From an uncultured Phascolarctobacterium sp. (GTDB lineage Bacteria; Bacillota; Negativicutes; Acidaminococcales; Acidaminococcaceae): DNA of 41,459 bases. The position numbers and the translations under genes are program-made. Of this stretch, positions 24,142-32,672 are shown piece by piece (the stretch's first letter is position 1; each line of letters starts with the position of its first letter). Location: contig UQXH01000017.1 of NCBI GenBank assembly GCA_900545025.1, positions 1 through 41,459 of the forward strand, read 5' to 3'. The notes under the pieces were generated by a model, which was not told the DNA's origin, did not search any database, and worked only from the letters and a program-made list of their open reading frames with translations.

Positions 24142-25329
24142 CTAAAACTCTTGATAAATCTTCCCAAAGTCAATGCCGCCGACAATCCTGCCTGCATACT
24201 GCTCTCTGAGTGCCTGTTCCGCTTCTTCCAGATGCTTGGAGGTAATGCCATACCTGCGCGACAGCCATGCCTCTACAAAAGCCGCCAGATTATCACAGCC
24301 CTTGAGCATACTGCCGTCAATAGGGCGGTAGCCGCCCGTATTATACTCTGCATTTATCTTTTCCGGCGTAGTAAGAATTACCTTGCCATCAATAACTACC
24401 TTGTCAGCAAATTCATTCTGCGTATAGTAAATAATATCACTGTGCCAGCTGTATGGCAAAAGCGGCAGGATCTTTTCAGCAATCTGTCTTTCTTCAATTT
24501 TCTTAATCAGCTCGTCTAATCCTTCTACACTGCGTTTTACCGGGGAGATAATATCCCTGGTAAGTACCTCAGGCAAATCATGGAACAGTCCGCACAAAAA
24601 ATCTCCTACAATCCGCTCGTCTGAAGCTTTCAGCTGTACGGCGCAGAAATAACCCATGATAGCTACTAAAAGCACATGTCCCATAACGGAGGTTTCCGGT
24701 ACGCGGGGAGACTGCGCCCAACGCTTCTGAAAACGCAGCTGTCCAACCAAATCAATAAACTTACTGCTCTTGCCTTTCAACGCCAGCTTTTGCACGCCTG
24801 CCAGATCAAAATGATCCTCAATCTCACTTTCAATAGCCTGCTTAGTTTCTTCAATGCCGTAGATGCCCTGATTGAAATGATAGATTTTCTCAAATTCCCA
24901 CTGAGTAGCAAGATAATGCGCTGCCCGCAGCAGTTTCTTTTCCAGCCTGTTTGCTTTGGTATCAGTAAAATACTTTTCCATATTCTGCATAAAGACAGCA
25001 TCTATATCTGGAATACGTCTCTGCAACTCGTGAAAAACCCACTTATTAAGCTTATCGCCGTGTACGCGCATCAGCTCATGGAAAACAGGCGGCTTAATAT
25101 CCGTAAGCACGTTACGATGCAAAAACTCAAAAATTCCGCCTTCGATAAGCACGCGCCAATCCAGCTCTGCGCCGTGGTCATCCTCTTCATGGCGCGCCAG
25201 AACATAAAGAATCATCATTTTATGCGCCTGTTTATCCAGCTCCGTAAAACCACCCGGACGGATATGATCGTTCCAGCGCTGGATATGCGCTGCCTCATAC
25301 AGAAATTCAACAAAATTCTTAGTAAGCAT
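24142..25329 (-). CDS. HD-domain phosphohydrolase, YfbR-like
   Basis: 395 aa. Two halves each look like an HD domain. The second has the intact metal motif: His in SVMGHVLLVAIMG, then LFHDLPEVLTRDI with the His-Asp pair, and a later Asp in GCDNLAAFVEAW, as in YfbR-type nucleotidases. The first half (HIRPGG...ELDKQAHKMMILYVLAR) is a degenerate or divergent copy. Likely a cytosolic nucleotide or phosphate-ester hydrolase; substrate unknown. Several starts lie close together (25353, 25332, 25329). I chose 25329, six bases after AGAAGG; 25353 would overlap the MATE stop as TAATG. Probably co-transcribed with the MATE gene. Confidence 0.85.
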   Translation of the reverse strand: MLTKNFVEFLYEAAHIQRWNDHIRPGGFTELDKQAHKMMILYVLARHEEDDHGAELDWRVLIEGGIFEFLHRNVLTDIKPPVFHELMRVHGDKLNKWVFHELQRRIPDIDAVFMQNMEKYFTDTKANRLEKKLLRAAHYLATQWEFEKIYHFNQGIYGIEETKQAIESEIEDHFDLAGVQKLALKGKSSKFIDLVGQLRFQKRWAQSPRVPETSVMGHVLLVAIMGYFCAVQLKASDERIVGDFLCGLFHDLPEVLTRDIISPVKRSVEGLDELIKKIEERQIAEKILPLLPYSWHSDIIYYTQNEFADKVVIDGKVILTTPEKINAEYNTGGYRPIDGSMLKGCDNLAAFVEAWLSRRYGITSKHLEEAEQALREQYAGRIVGGIDFGKIYQEF

Positions 25330-25352
25330 CATGCACCTTCTTTCCATATTCA

Positions 25353-26723
25353 TTACCCGCCAGCCTTAACCAGCAAAAGCCTCCCCTGCCTATATGCAAG
25401 CAACAACGCCAAAAGACCGGCACAAGTATCGGCAGCTACACCTGCATACATGACTCCGTCGATGCCATAAAATCGAGGCAGCAGGACAATCAACGGCAGC
25501 AGAAAAATTACCTGCCTCGTCAAAGATAATAATACACCTTTCTGCGCTTTTCCGATAGCAGAAAAAAAGTTAGATATAATAGGCTGCAAAAAATTATATA
25601 ACGTACCAAACAAATAGATATGAAAATATTCCTCGGCAAACTGAAAATATATCTCTGAGCCTTCGCCAAAAACACCCGCCAGCTCCCTGGCAAAGCATTG
25701 AAAGCAAATAAAAGAAAACAGCGAAATGCAGGCGCCTGTTTTCAGCGCTAATTTTAACACTGCGGTAACCCGCGCATAATTGCCGGCGCCATAATTAAAG
25801 CTGGCAATGGGCTGCATTCCCTGGGAAATACCGATAATAACCGAAAAGAAAATCATATTGACCTTAGTAATAATGCCTACTACTGCCAGCGGAATATCAC
25901 TGCCATATACTGACTGGGCGCCGTAATAGGTAAGCGTATTATTCAGCGTTATCTGCACTACCATCATGCCCAGCTGATTGATGCAGTTTGACGAGCCCAA
26001 TCCCACCACATGTCCCATTCTTGACAATGAAAATTTGAAACAATCCTGCGTCAGACGTACTGACTGCAGGCGCCTGCAAAAATACCAAATTGCCAAAAGT
26101 GATGAAACAGCCTGACCGACTACCGTAGCCATAGCAGAGCCTGCAATGCCAAAACCCAGCGCGGAAATAAACAGCGGATTAAAAAAGCAATTCAGCAAAG
26201 CACCGCTGAGTGCCGTAAACATAGCATAGCGCGGACTTCCGTCAGCACGGATTAAATGACTGGCACCAGTAGAAAAAACTAAAAGAGGCAAGCCCAGGCA
26301 GCTTATACTGGTAAAGCTGCGGGCATAAGGCATAACCTCTGGTGTGGAGCCGCAAAAAAGCAGCAGCGGCTCTAAAAAAAGCATTACAGCCGCAGACAGT
26401 ACGATGCCGCCGCCTGCCAACATCATTAGGGCAGTCCCCATGTATCTGCCTGCAATATCCTTCTTGCCTGCGCCCAGATTAAGGTTGAAGCCGGAGGCAC
26501 CGCCAACACCGCTCATCAGTGCCCAGGACATACAGATAGTAGTAAAAGGCAAGGCCACATTTGTAGCTGCATTCCCATACATACCGATATAATTGCCAAT
26601 AAAGAACTGGTCGATGATATTATAAAGCGCCCCTACCATCATGGCGATAATACTGGGCGTAGCAAAACGACGCAGCAGGATATTTATTTTCTCACTGCCC
26701 AGCTGATTTTTGTTTTTCTCCAT
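25353..26723 (-). CDS. MATE-family efflux transporter, second copy
   Basis: Cation-driven exporter, 456 aa, with about twelve hydrophobic segments and MATE text such as ALYNIIDQFFIGNYIG (about 31-46) and GGASGFNLNLGAGKKD. It is clearly different in sequence from the MATE gene next to bioB. Closest in style to the MepA/Clostridium-type branch (inference). AGGAAG precedes ATG 26723. Its end touches the HD-domain gene. Substrate unknown. Confidence 0.9.
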   Translation of the reverse strand: MEKNKNQLGSEKINILLRRFATPSIIAMMVGALYNIIDQFFIGNYIGMYGNAATNVALPFTTICMSWALMSGVGGASGFNLNLGAGKKDIAGRYMGTALMMLAGGGIVLSAAVMLFLEPLLLFCGSTPEVMPYARSFTSISCLGLPLLVFSTGASHLIRADGSPRYAMFTALSGALLNCFFNPLFISALGFGIAGSAMATVVGQAVSSLLAIWYFCRRLQSVRLTQDCFKFSLSRMGHVVGLGSSNCINQLGMMVVQITLNNTLTYYGAQSVYGSDIPLAVVGIITKVNMIFFSVIIGISQGMQPIASFNYGAGNYARVTAVLKLALKTGACISLFSFICFQCFARELAGVFGEGSEIYFQFAEEYFHIYLFGTLYNFLQPIISNFFSAIGKAQKGVLLSLTRQVIFLLPLIVLLPRFYGIDGVMYAGVAADTCAGLLALLLAYRQGRLLLVKAGG

Positions 26724-26823
26724 AATACCACTTCCTGCTCATTAACTATCGTTTAATTTAATTATAATCTTTTCAAGTAAAAATTTGTGTCTATCCAGTA
26801 AATTATCGTTATTTTCCCTTAAA

Positions 26824-26853
26824 AAAGTAAAAAAACCTGCCGCAAGGCAGGTT
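26824..26853 (-). terminator. Second terminator after rplQ
   Basis: AACCTGCC (26834-26841) and GGCAGGTT (26846-26853) with loop GCAA, then seven T on the minus strand. It backs up the terminator 31 bases upstream. Confidence 0.85.
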
Positions 26854-26877
26854 GTAAAATCAACTTATCCGTATAAA

Positions 26878-26909
26878 TGAAAAAAGCAGGAACAAAAGTT
26901 CCTGCTTTG
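26878..26909 (-). terminator. First terminator after rplQ
   Basis: AAAGCAGGAAC (26884-26894) and GTTCCTGCTTT (26899-26909), a perfect 11-base stem with a four-base loop, then T-run on the minus strand. It lies 10 bases past the rplQ stop and closes the ribosomal cluster. Confidence 0.9.
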
Positions 26910-26919
26910 AAAGCTCTGA

Positions 26920-27258
26920 TTAGATGAGCTCAATGATTGCCATTTCAGCAGCATCACCGCGACGAGGACCAACTCTATAAATACGAGTAAAGCCGCCTTG
27001 TCTGCCTTCATATTTCGGAGCAATTTCTTCAAACAGTTTTCTGGTTACATCTTCATCAACCAGGATAGCCAAAACTTGACGACGTGCATGCAGGTCGTTT
27101 TGTTTTGCCAAAGTAATCAGTTGTGCAGATTTGCTTGCAACTTCTTTAGCTTTGGTAATGGTGGTTTCGATTCTACCATATTTGAAGAAGGAAGTTAAAA
27201 TGCTGCGAAACAAAGCTTTACGGTTGCTGGAATTACGGCCCAGTTTTCTGTATGCCAT
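26920..27258 (-). CDS. rplQ: 50S ribosomal protein L17
   Basis: 112-aa large-subunit protein near the exit tunnel. The family start MAYRKLGRNSSNRKALFRS and the end GDAAEMAIIEL are present. It follows rpoA by 18 bases, as in the alpha operon, and is the last gene before two terminators. In many Firmicutes ecfA1 comes next; here it does not. Confidence 0.98.
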   Translation of the reverse strand: MAYRKLGRNSSNRKALFRSILTSFFKYGRIETTITKAKEVASKSAQLITLAKQNDLHARRQVLAILVDEDVTRKLFEEIAPKYEGRQGGFTRIYRVGPRRGDAAEMAIIELI

Positions 27259-27276
27259 TCGTTTCCGACCCCCTTA

Positions 27277-28239
27277 TTATTCTTCGTCACTCTTGCGTAA
27301 AGACAAACCTAAATCAGCTAATTTTTTCTTAACTTCATCAAGGGACTTACGGCCTAAGTTACGTACTTTCATCATATCTTCTTCGGATTTCTGGGTCAAC
27401 TCTTCAACAGTGTTGATACCTGCACGTCTCAAGCAGTTATTGCTGCGGACGGACAAATCAAGGTCGTCGATAGACATTGCGCCAGGTCCTTCAACTTTTG
27501 GTTCTTCGCCTTCCGGATCGGAACCGCCGGCAACACTAATCATCGGTTTAGTTACATCGCCGGTCTGGAATAACTTGAGATAATCAATCATGATGCTGGA
27601 AGCCATATTTACAGCTTCATCCGGCATTACGCTGCCGTCGGTCCATACTTCCAGAGTCAGTTTATCGTAGTTGGTAACATTACCGACACGGGTATCGGTT
27701 ACACCGAATTTTACTCTGGTAATAGGAGAATAAATGGAGTCAACCGGGATTACTCCAATCGGCTGATCTGCCAGCTTATTCTTTTCAGACGGTACATAGC
27801 CAAGACCTTTATTCACATGGATTTCCATGTTGAATACAGCATCTTTATCTAAAGTCGCAATGTGCAGCTCAGGGTTCAAAATCTCTACATCGCTGTCTGC
27901 AATAATATTGGCAGCAGTGACTTCCTGCTCACCAGAGCATTCAATACGCAGGATTTTTTCCTCTTCGCATTCCATTTTCAGGCACAGGGCCTTGATGTTA
28001 AGAATGATGTCTGCGACATCTTCTCTAACACCAGGAATTGTAGCAAACTCATGCAGTACGCCATCAATCTTTACATGGGTAACTGCTGCCCCCGGTAAGG
28101 AGGAAAGCAGAACACGGCGCAGACTGTTGCCCAGTGTAATGCCATAGCCTCTTTCCAACGGCTCCCAAACGAATTTGCCATAGCGGCCATCTTCGCTGAT
28201 ATCAGCTGTAACCATTTTGGGTTTTTCTATTTCAATCAT
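27277..28239 (-). CDS. rpoA: RNA polymerase alpha subunit
   Basis: 320 aa. The N-terminal assembly domain contains RGYGITLGNSLRRVLLSSLPG (first part RGYGITLGNSLRRVLL, about 29-44). A Glu/Pro-rich linker at about 238-252 leads to the C-terminal domain with NCLRRAGINTVEELTQ and RNLGRKSLDEVKKKL, which binds UP elements and activators. Normal length. AAGGAGG precedes the ATG. Confidence 0.98.
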   Translation of the reverse strand: MIEIEKPKMVTADISEDGRYGKFVWEPLERGYGITLGNSLRRVLLSSLPGAAVTHVKIDGVLHEFATIPGVREDVADIILNIKALCLKMECEEEKILRIECSGEQEVTAANIIADSDVEILNPELHIATLDKDAVFNMEIHVNKGLGYVPSEKNKLADQPIGVIPVDSIYSPITRVKFGVTDTRVGNVTNYDKLTLEVWTDGSVMPDEAVNMASSIMIDYLKLFQTGDVTKPMISVAGGSDPEGEEPKVEGPGAMSIDDLDLSVRSNNCLRRAGINTVEELTQKSEEDMMKVRNLGRKSLDEVKKKLADLGLSLRKSDEE

Positions 28240-28310
28240 GCGGAAAGCCTCCTTCTTTCACGTATTACCACAATACGCCTCATAGTTGGGTGGCATAAGA
28301 TGTTCACTAA

Positions 28311-28904
28311 TTATTTGGAGTACAATTCTACGATGAGATGTTCTTCAATAGGAACATCAATTTCCTCACGAGTCGGGAAACGATCTACCTTACCGCCCAG
28401 GTTTTGAGCGTCAAGTACCAACCAAGCCGGAACAGCTTTGGTTGCCAGAGTTTCTTCCATACCTTTGAAATATTCTTTAGCACGGCTGTTTTCCATAACG
28501 GAGATAACGTCGCCTACTTTAATCAAAGCAGAAGGAATGTCCAGACGTTTGCCGTTTACAGCAATGTGGCCGTGTCTTACGATTTGACGAGCTTGACGGC
28601 GGGTGTTAGCCAGACCAAGGCGGAATACCACGTTGTCAATTCTTCTTTCCAGAAGGATTAACAGGTTTTCACCAGCAATACCTTCCATTTTTTTAGCTTT
28701 ATCATAGTAGCCACGGAATTGTTTTTCCAGTACGCCATAGATAAATTTAGCTTTCTGTTTTTCAGTTAACTGAATGCCATACTCGCTCTTTTTTCTGTTC
28801 TGACGTCTAACCTGACGGTTAGATTCTTTGCTAATGCCCAGAAAAGCCGGAGACATACCTAAAGATCTGCATCTTTTCAGGACAGGCGTTCTATCAATTG
28901 CCAT
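28311..28904 (-). CDS. rpsD: 30S ribosomal protein S4
   Basis: Primary 16S rRNA-binding assembly protein, and in other bacteria a translational regulator of its operon. 197 aa. The S4 RNA-binding domain is at LERRIDNVVFRLGLANTRRQ (about 85-104) onward. The N-terminus has a single Cys (KRCRSLG) and lacks the four-Cys zinc site, the zinc-free form. The start has GGAGG upstream (GGAGGTGTAAC). Confidence 0.98.
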   Translation of the reverse strand: MAIDRTPVLKRCRSLGMSPAFLGISKESNRQVRRQNRKKSEYGIQLTEKQKAKFIYGVLEKQFRGYYDKAKKMEGIAGENLLILLERRIDNVVFRLGLANTRRQARQIVRHGHIAVNGKRLDIPSALIKVGDVISVMENSRAKEYFKGMEETLATKAVPAWLVLDAQNLGGKVDRFPTREEIDVPIEEHLIVELYSK

Positions 28905-28921
28905 CTAAGTTACACCTCCAA

Positions 28922-29314
28922 TTATACTCTTCTGCGTTTAGGCGGACGGCAGCCATTGTGCGGAATCGGAGTAACGTCTTTAATGGAGTTAACTTCGAGA
29001 CCTGCAGCCTGAAGTGCACGGATTGCAGCTTCACGACCAGCGCCAGGACCTTTAACGTAAACTTCAACTTGTTTCAAGCCATGTTCCATTGCAGCCTTGG
29101 TTGCTTCTTCTGCAGCCATTTGAGCAGCAAACGGAGTGCTTTTACGGCTGCCGCGGAAACCAAGTCCACCTGCGGAAGCCCAGCTCAGAACATTACCTTC
29201 GGTATCAGCGATGGTAACGATTGTATTATTGAAGGTGGAGCGGATGTGCGCTACACCGTTGATGATATTTTTGCTAACTTTTTTCTTGTTGCGAACAACT
29301 TTCTTGCCAGCCAC
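28922..29314 (-). CDS. rpsK: 30S ribosomal protein S11
   Basis: 130-aa platform protein of the small subunit. It contains GVAHIRSTFNNTIVTIAD near 20-37 and ends IPHNGCRPPKRRRV, as the family does. Placed between rpsM and rpsD in the usual alpha-operon order. Confidence 0.98.
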   Translation of the reverse strand: MAGKKVVRNKKKVSKNIINGVAHIRSTFNNTIVTIADTEGNVLSWASAGGLGFRGSRKSTPFAAQMAAEEATKAAMEHGLKQVEVYVKGPGAGREAAIRALQAAGLEVNSIKDVTPIPHNGCRPPKRRRV

Positions 29315-29336
29315 TGGTTTATCCCTCCCTCGCTAA

Positions 29337-29705
29337 TTATTTCTTCTTGCCTGCAATAGTACGTTTCGGACCTTTACGGGTGCGGGCATTGTTTTTAGTA
29401 TTCTGACCACGAACGGGCAGACCCATACGATGTCTTCTGCCACGATAGCTGCCAATTTCGATCAGGCGTTTAATGTTCAGGGATTCCTCACGGCGGAGGT
29501 CACCTTCTACTTTATAGTCGTTATCGATCGTTTCACGGATCTTAGCAACTTCTTCTTCGGTCAGGTCGCGAACGCGAGTGTCCGGATTGATACCAGTTTT
29601 AGCCAGGATTTCACGAGACAGAGTAAGACCAATACCGTAGATGTACGGCAGAGCGTATTCAATACGTTTATCTCTCGGTAAATCGACACCAGAAATACGT
29701 GCCAT
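29337..29705 (-). CDS. rpsM: 30S ribosomal protein S13
   Basis: 122-aa head protein touching the P-site tRNA and the intersubunit bridge. Starts MARISGVDLPRDKRIEYALP and carries SYRGRRHRMGLPVRGQ near 88-103, with a basic C-terminal tail. Precedes rpsK by 22 bases. Confidence 0.98.
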   Translation of the reverse strand: MARISGVDLPRDKRIEYALPYIYGIGLTLSREILAKTGINPDTRVRDLTEEEVAKIRETIDNDYKVEGDLRREESLNIKRLIEIGSYRGRRHRMGLPVRGQNTKNNARTRKGPKRTIAGKKK

Positions 29706-29724
29706 TCATGCACACCTCCTTCTC

Positions 29725-29838
29725 TTAACCTTGTTTTTGTTTATGTTTCGGATTTTCACAGATTACCATAACATGGCCTTTACGTTTGATGACTTTGCAT
29801 TTTTCACATATTGGCTTAACAGACGGTCTGACTTTCAT
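29725..29838 (-). CDS. rpmJ: 50S ribosomal protein L36 (zinc form)
   Basis: A 37-aa gene with all four zinc ligands: Cys11, Cys14, Cys27 and His32 in MKVRPSVKPICEKCK and VMVICENPKHK. AGGAGG precedes ATG 29838. It sits between infA and rpsM as in most Firmicutes. Confidence 0.97.
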   Translation of the reverse strand: MKVRPSVKPICEKCKVIKRKGHVMVICENPKHKQKQG

Positions 29839-29866
29839 ATTTAAAACCTCCTCTTGCCTGTCTTGG

Positions 29867-30085
29867 TTATTTGAACCGATAAGTAATTCTTCCACGATTG
29901 AGATCGTAAGGAGTAAGCTCCACGGTAACCCTGTCGCCAGGCAAAATTTTGATGAAGTTCATACGTATCTTACCGGATATGTGCGCCAGAATAACGTGGC
30001 CGTTTTCCAGTTGTACCTGGAACATGGCGTTAGGAAGTGCTTCAAGAATTGTGCCTTCAACTTCAATGACGTCTTGTTTGGACAC
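29867..30085 (-). CDS. infA: Translation initiation factor IF-1
   Basis: 72-aa OB-fold protein that blocks the A site during initiation. Starts MSKQDVIEVEGTILEALPNA and has the usual GKIRMNFIKILPGDRVTVEL. It follows adk by only 12 bases: map, which usually lies between them, is absent. Confidence 0.98.
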   Translation of the reverse strand: MSKQDVIEVEGTILEALPNAMFQVQLENGHVILAHISGKIRMNFIKILPGDRVTVELTPYDLNRGRITYRFK

Positions 30086-30097
30086 AGCAGTACCTCC

Positions 30098-30748
30098 TTA
30101 ATTATTGCCAGCGAGACTAGCTTTAACGTCAGCATATACTTTGTCAATAGCCTGCAGGCCGTCGATTTCTTTGTATACGCCTTGTTTTTTGTAGTACTCG
30201 ATCAACGGTTCCGTCTGGGAGTGATATGCTTCCAGGCGATTTTTAACGGTAGCTTCTTTATCATCATCACGCTGATACAGGTTACCGCCGCATTTATCGC
30301 ACACATCTTCCACTTTGCTGGGGTTGAAGCTTACATGGTAGGTAGCGCCGCAAGCTTTGCAGATGCGTCTGCCTGTTACCCTGCCAACCAGCTCAGCATC
30401 GGGAACAACGATATTAACCACACCGGTCAATTTAATGCCCAGGTCTTTCAGAATTCCGTCAAGAGCAACTGCCTGCTCCTCAGTTCTCGGAAAACCATCT
30501 AAAATGAAACCTTTTGCACATTCAGGTTTTGCTAAACCTTCGCGCACGATTCCAATGGTAACGACGTCGGGAACAAGTCCGCCGGCGTCCATATATCTTT
30601 TGGCCTCTTTACCAAGTTCTGTGCCTTGCTTTACAGCAGCACGGAACATATCTCCGGTGGAGATATGAGGGATTTTGAATTCATTGATAAGTTTTTCTGC
30701 TTGAGTGCCTTTGCCAGCACCCGGAGGTCCCATTAAAAGAATATACAT
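30098..30748 (-). CDS. adk: Adenylate kinase with zinc lid
   Basis: Converts ATP and AMP to two ADP. 216 aa; Walker A GPPGAGKGT at 7-15, and the AMP-site DGFPRT at 84-89. The lid has four zinc cysteines, Cys130, Cys133, Cys150 and Cys153, the Gram-positive form. Follows secY by 12 bases. Confidence 0.98.
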   Translation of the reverse strand: MYILLMGPPGAGKGTQAEKLINEFKIPHISTGDMFRAAVKQGTELGKEAKRYMDAGGLVPDVVTIGIVREGLAKPECAKGFILDGFPRTEEQAVALDGILKDLGIKLTGVVNIVVPDAELVGRVTGRRICKACGATYHVSFNPSKVEDVCDKCGGNLYQRDDDKEATVKNRLEAYHSQTEPLIEYYKKQGVYKEIDGLQAIDKVYADVKASLAGNN

Positions 30749-30760
30749 TCTGAATTCCTC

Positions 30761-32017
30761 CTATTTCATAAAGCCATGATAGTGACGCATCAGTACCAGG
30801 GACTCTATTTGCTTCATAGTATCCAATGCTACACCGACTACGATTAAAAGTGCTGTACCACCGAAGTAGATACCTTCGATGCTGGTGATCCAGCCTACTA
30901 CATGAGGCATAAGCGCAATCAGGGATAAGAAGATTGCACCAGCCAGAGTGATCCTGGACATAACTCTGTCCAGATAATCGGTTGTTGGCTTACCAGGACG
31001 CAGTCCAGGAATAAAGCCGCCGTTCTTTTTGATATTGTCGGACATATCACCGATGTTCAGACTTACTGCAGTATAGAAGTAAGTGAAGAACAGAATCATC
31101 AGAACGTACAGGGTTGTCTGCAGCGGGCTGCCCCACTCAAACAGCTGACCCATCGTCTTAACCCAGGGTACGTCTACAAACTGTGCTATCGTAACCGGGA
31201 ACATCAGTACGGAAGACGCAAAGATGATCGGGATAACACCCGCCTGATTAACCTTTAAAGGAATATAACTGGTATGGCCGCCATACATTTTTTTACCGAC
31301 TACACGTTTTGCGTATTGAACAGGTATTTTGCGAATGCCTTGGGAAATCATAATTACAAATACGATCATCGCCAAAGCAATCACCGCGAACAAAATAACG
31401 TTCAGCAGGTTAACAGTGCCAGCCTGTAAATATTGGAAAATAATTTTGAGTCCATCCGGCAGCCTGGAAACGATACCGGCAAAGATAATCAGTGAAATAC
31501 CGTTGCCGACGCCCCTGGCAGTAATCTGCTCGCCGATCCACATCAAAAAGACGGTGCCGGCAGTAAGGGTAACGGCAATCATCAGAATCGAAATAATCCC
31601 GGGGTTATTGATTGCCATCTTTAAACCATAAGCCATGCCGCAAGCCTGGATGAATGCCAGCACCACAGTCAGCATACGAGTGAGCTTGACATTCTTCTTA
31701 TAGCCTTCCTCGCCTTCCTTGGACCATTGTTCCAAAGTAGGCACGACTACCTTTAAGAGCTGCAAAATAATTGAAGCATTAATATATGGGGTAATACTCA
31801 TAGCAAAAATTGAGAATTTGCTCAAGGCGCCGCCGCTGAACATATCCAGCAGTCCAAAAAGATTGCCGCTTTGGAATAACTGCTCGATAACAGTGGCATT
31901 TACGCCAGGAACAGGTATATGTGTTCCAGCCCGGAATACGATGAACATGGCGAGAGTAAAAACAACTTTTTGCCTGAGTTCCGTAATTCTAAATATGTTC
32001 GCAAGGGCTGCTAACAC
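30761..32017 (-). CDS. secY: Protein translocase channel SecY
   Basis: Core of the Sec channel in the inner membrane. 418 aa with ten hydrophobic segments; the plug and pore text FVIMISQGIRKIPVQYAKR and the cytoplasmic loop LRPGKPTTDYLDRVMSRITL (332-351 region) are present. Begins one base after rplO, so translation is coupled. Confidence 0.98.
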   Translation of the reverse strand: MLAALANIFRITELRQKVVFTLAMFIVFRAGTHIPVPGVNATVIEQLFQSGNLFGLLDMFSGGALSKFSIFAMSITPYINASIILQLLKVVVPTLEQWSKEGEEGYKKNVKLTRMLTVVLAFIQACGMAYGLKMAINNPGIISILMIAVTLTAGTVFLMWIGEQITARGVGNGISLIIFAGIVSRLPDGLKIIFQYLQAGTVNLLNVILFAVIALAMIVFVIMISQGIRKIPVQYAKRVVGKKMYGGHTSYIPLKVNQAGVIPIIFASSVLMFPVTIAQFVDVPWVKTMGQLFEWGSPLQTTLYVLMILFFTYFYTAVSLNIGDMSDNIKKNGGFIPGLRPGKPTTDYLDRVMSRITLAGAIFLSLIALMPHVVGWITSIEGIYFGGTALLIVVGVALDTMKQIESLVLMRHYHGFMK

Positions 32018-32018
32018 T

Positions 32019-32465
32019 TTAGATCACCTCAACTTTACCGCCAGCTGCAATAATTTTTTCTTCAGCGGATTTGCTGAAGCCCATAGCTTGAACAGTAAGT
32101 TTTTTGGTCAGTTCGCCATTGCCAAGGATTCTGATACCGTCACGAACGTTTTTAACAATGCCTTCTTCGATAAGCATTACCGGTTCAACAACGGTGCCAT
32201 CTTCAAAGCGGTTCAGTACGCTTACATTGATTTCAACATAATCCTTGCCGAATCTGTTATAGAAACCACGTTTCGGGAGGCGCAGGTACAAAGGTCTTTG
32301 ACCACCTTCGAAGCCCGGACGTTTTACACCGCCGGAACGGGATTTCTGACCTTTTTGGCCTTTACCGGAAGTTTTGCCAAGACCGGAACCCAAACCACGG
32401 CCTACACGAACATGAACACGTTTAGATCCCGGAGCGGGAGACAATTCATGTAAATTCATATTCAC
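32019..32465 (-). CDS. rplO: 50S ribosomal protein L15
   Basis: 148-aa late-assembly protein. Starts NLHELSPAPGSKRVHVRVGR and carries the Gly/Lys-rich stretch GKTSGKGQKGQKSRSGG (about 31-47). It lies 14 bases after rpmD and one before secY. Confidence 0.98.
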   Translation of the reverse strand: MNMNLHELSPAPGSKRVHVRVGRGLGSGLGKTSGKGQKGQKSRSGGVKRPGFEGGQRPLYLRLPKRGFYNRFGKDYVEINVSVLNRFEDGTVVEPVMLIEEGIVKNVRDGIRILGNGELTKKLTVQAMGFSKSAEEKIIAAGGKVEVI

Positions 32466-32479
32466 TACACCTCCTTGTC

Positions 32480-32659
32480 TTACGCTTCTTCAACTTTCAC
32501 GAGATGTTCTACTTTGTGAACCATACCGCGAATAGTCGGAGTGTCTTCTTTTACAACACTAGTATTGATTTTGCCTAAGCCCAGAGCTTTAACGGTTGCG
32601 CGTTGATCTTTCGGGTAACCGATCAGGCTGCGGGTCAGGGTGATTTTAATTTGTGCCAT
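32480..32659 (-). CDS. rpmD: 50S ribosomal protein L30
   Basis: 59-aa protein; family text MAQIKITLTRSLIGYPKDQ and a C-terminal TIRGMVHKVEHLVKVEE. ATG 32659 is eight bases after GGAGG; a GTG one codon earlier is possible but less well spaced. Confidence 0.96.
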   Translation of the reverse strand: MAQIKITLTRSLIGYPKDQRATVKALGLGKINTSVVKEDTPTIRGMVHKVEHLVKVEEA

Positions 32660-32672
32660 CACAAAGTCCTCC

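Noticed and set aside
26761..26789. Promoter of the second MATE gene from a TATAAT on the minus strand
   Set aside because: The -10 is good, but the -35 at proper spacing (CACAAA) is poor and there is no TGN extension, so I do not list it as a feature.
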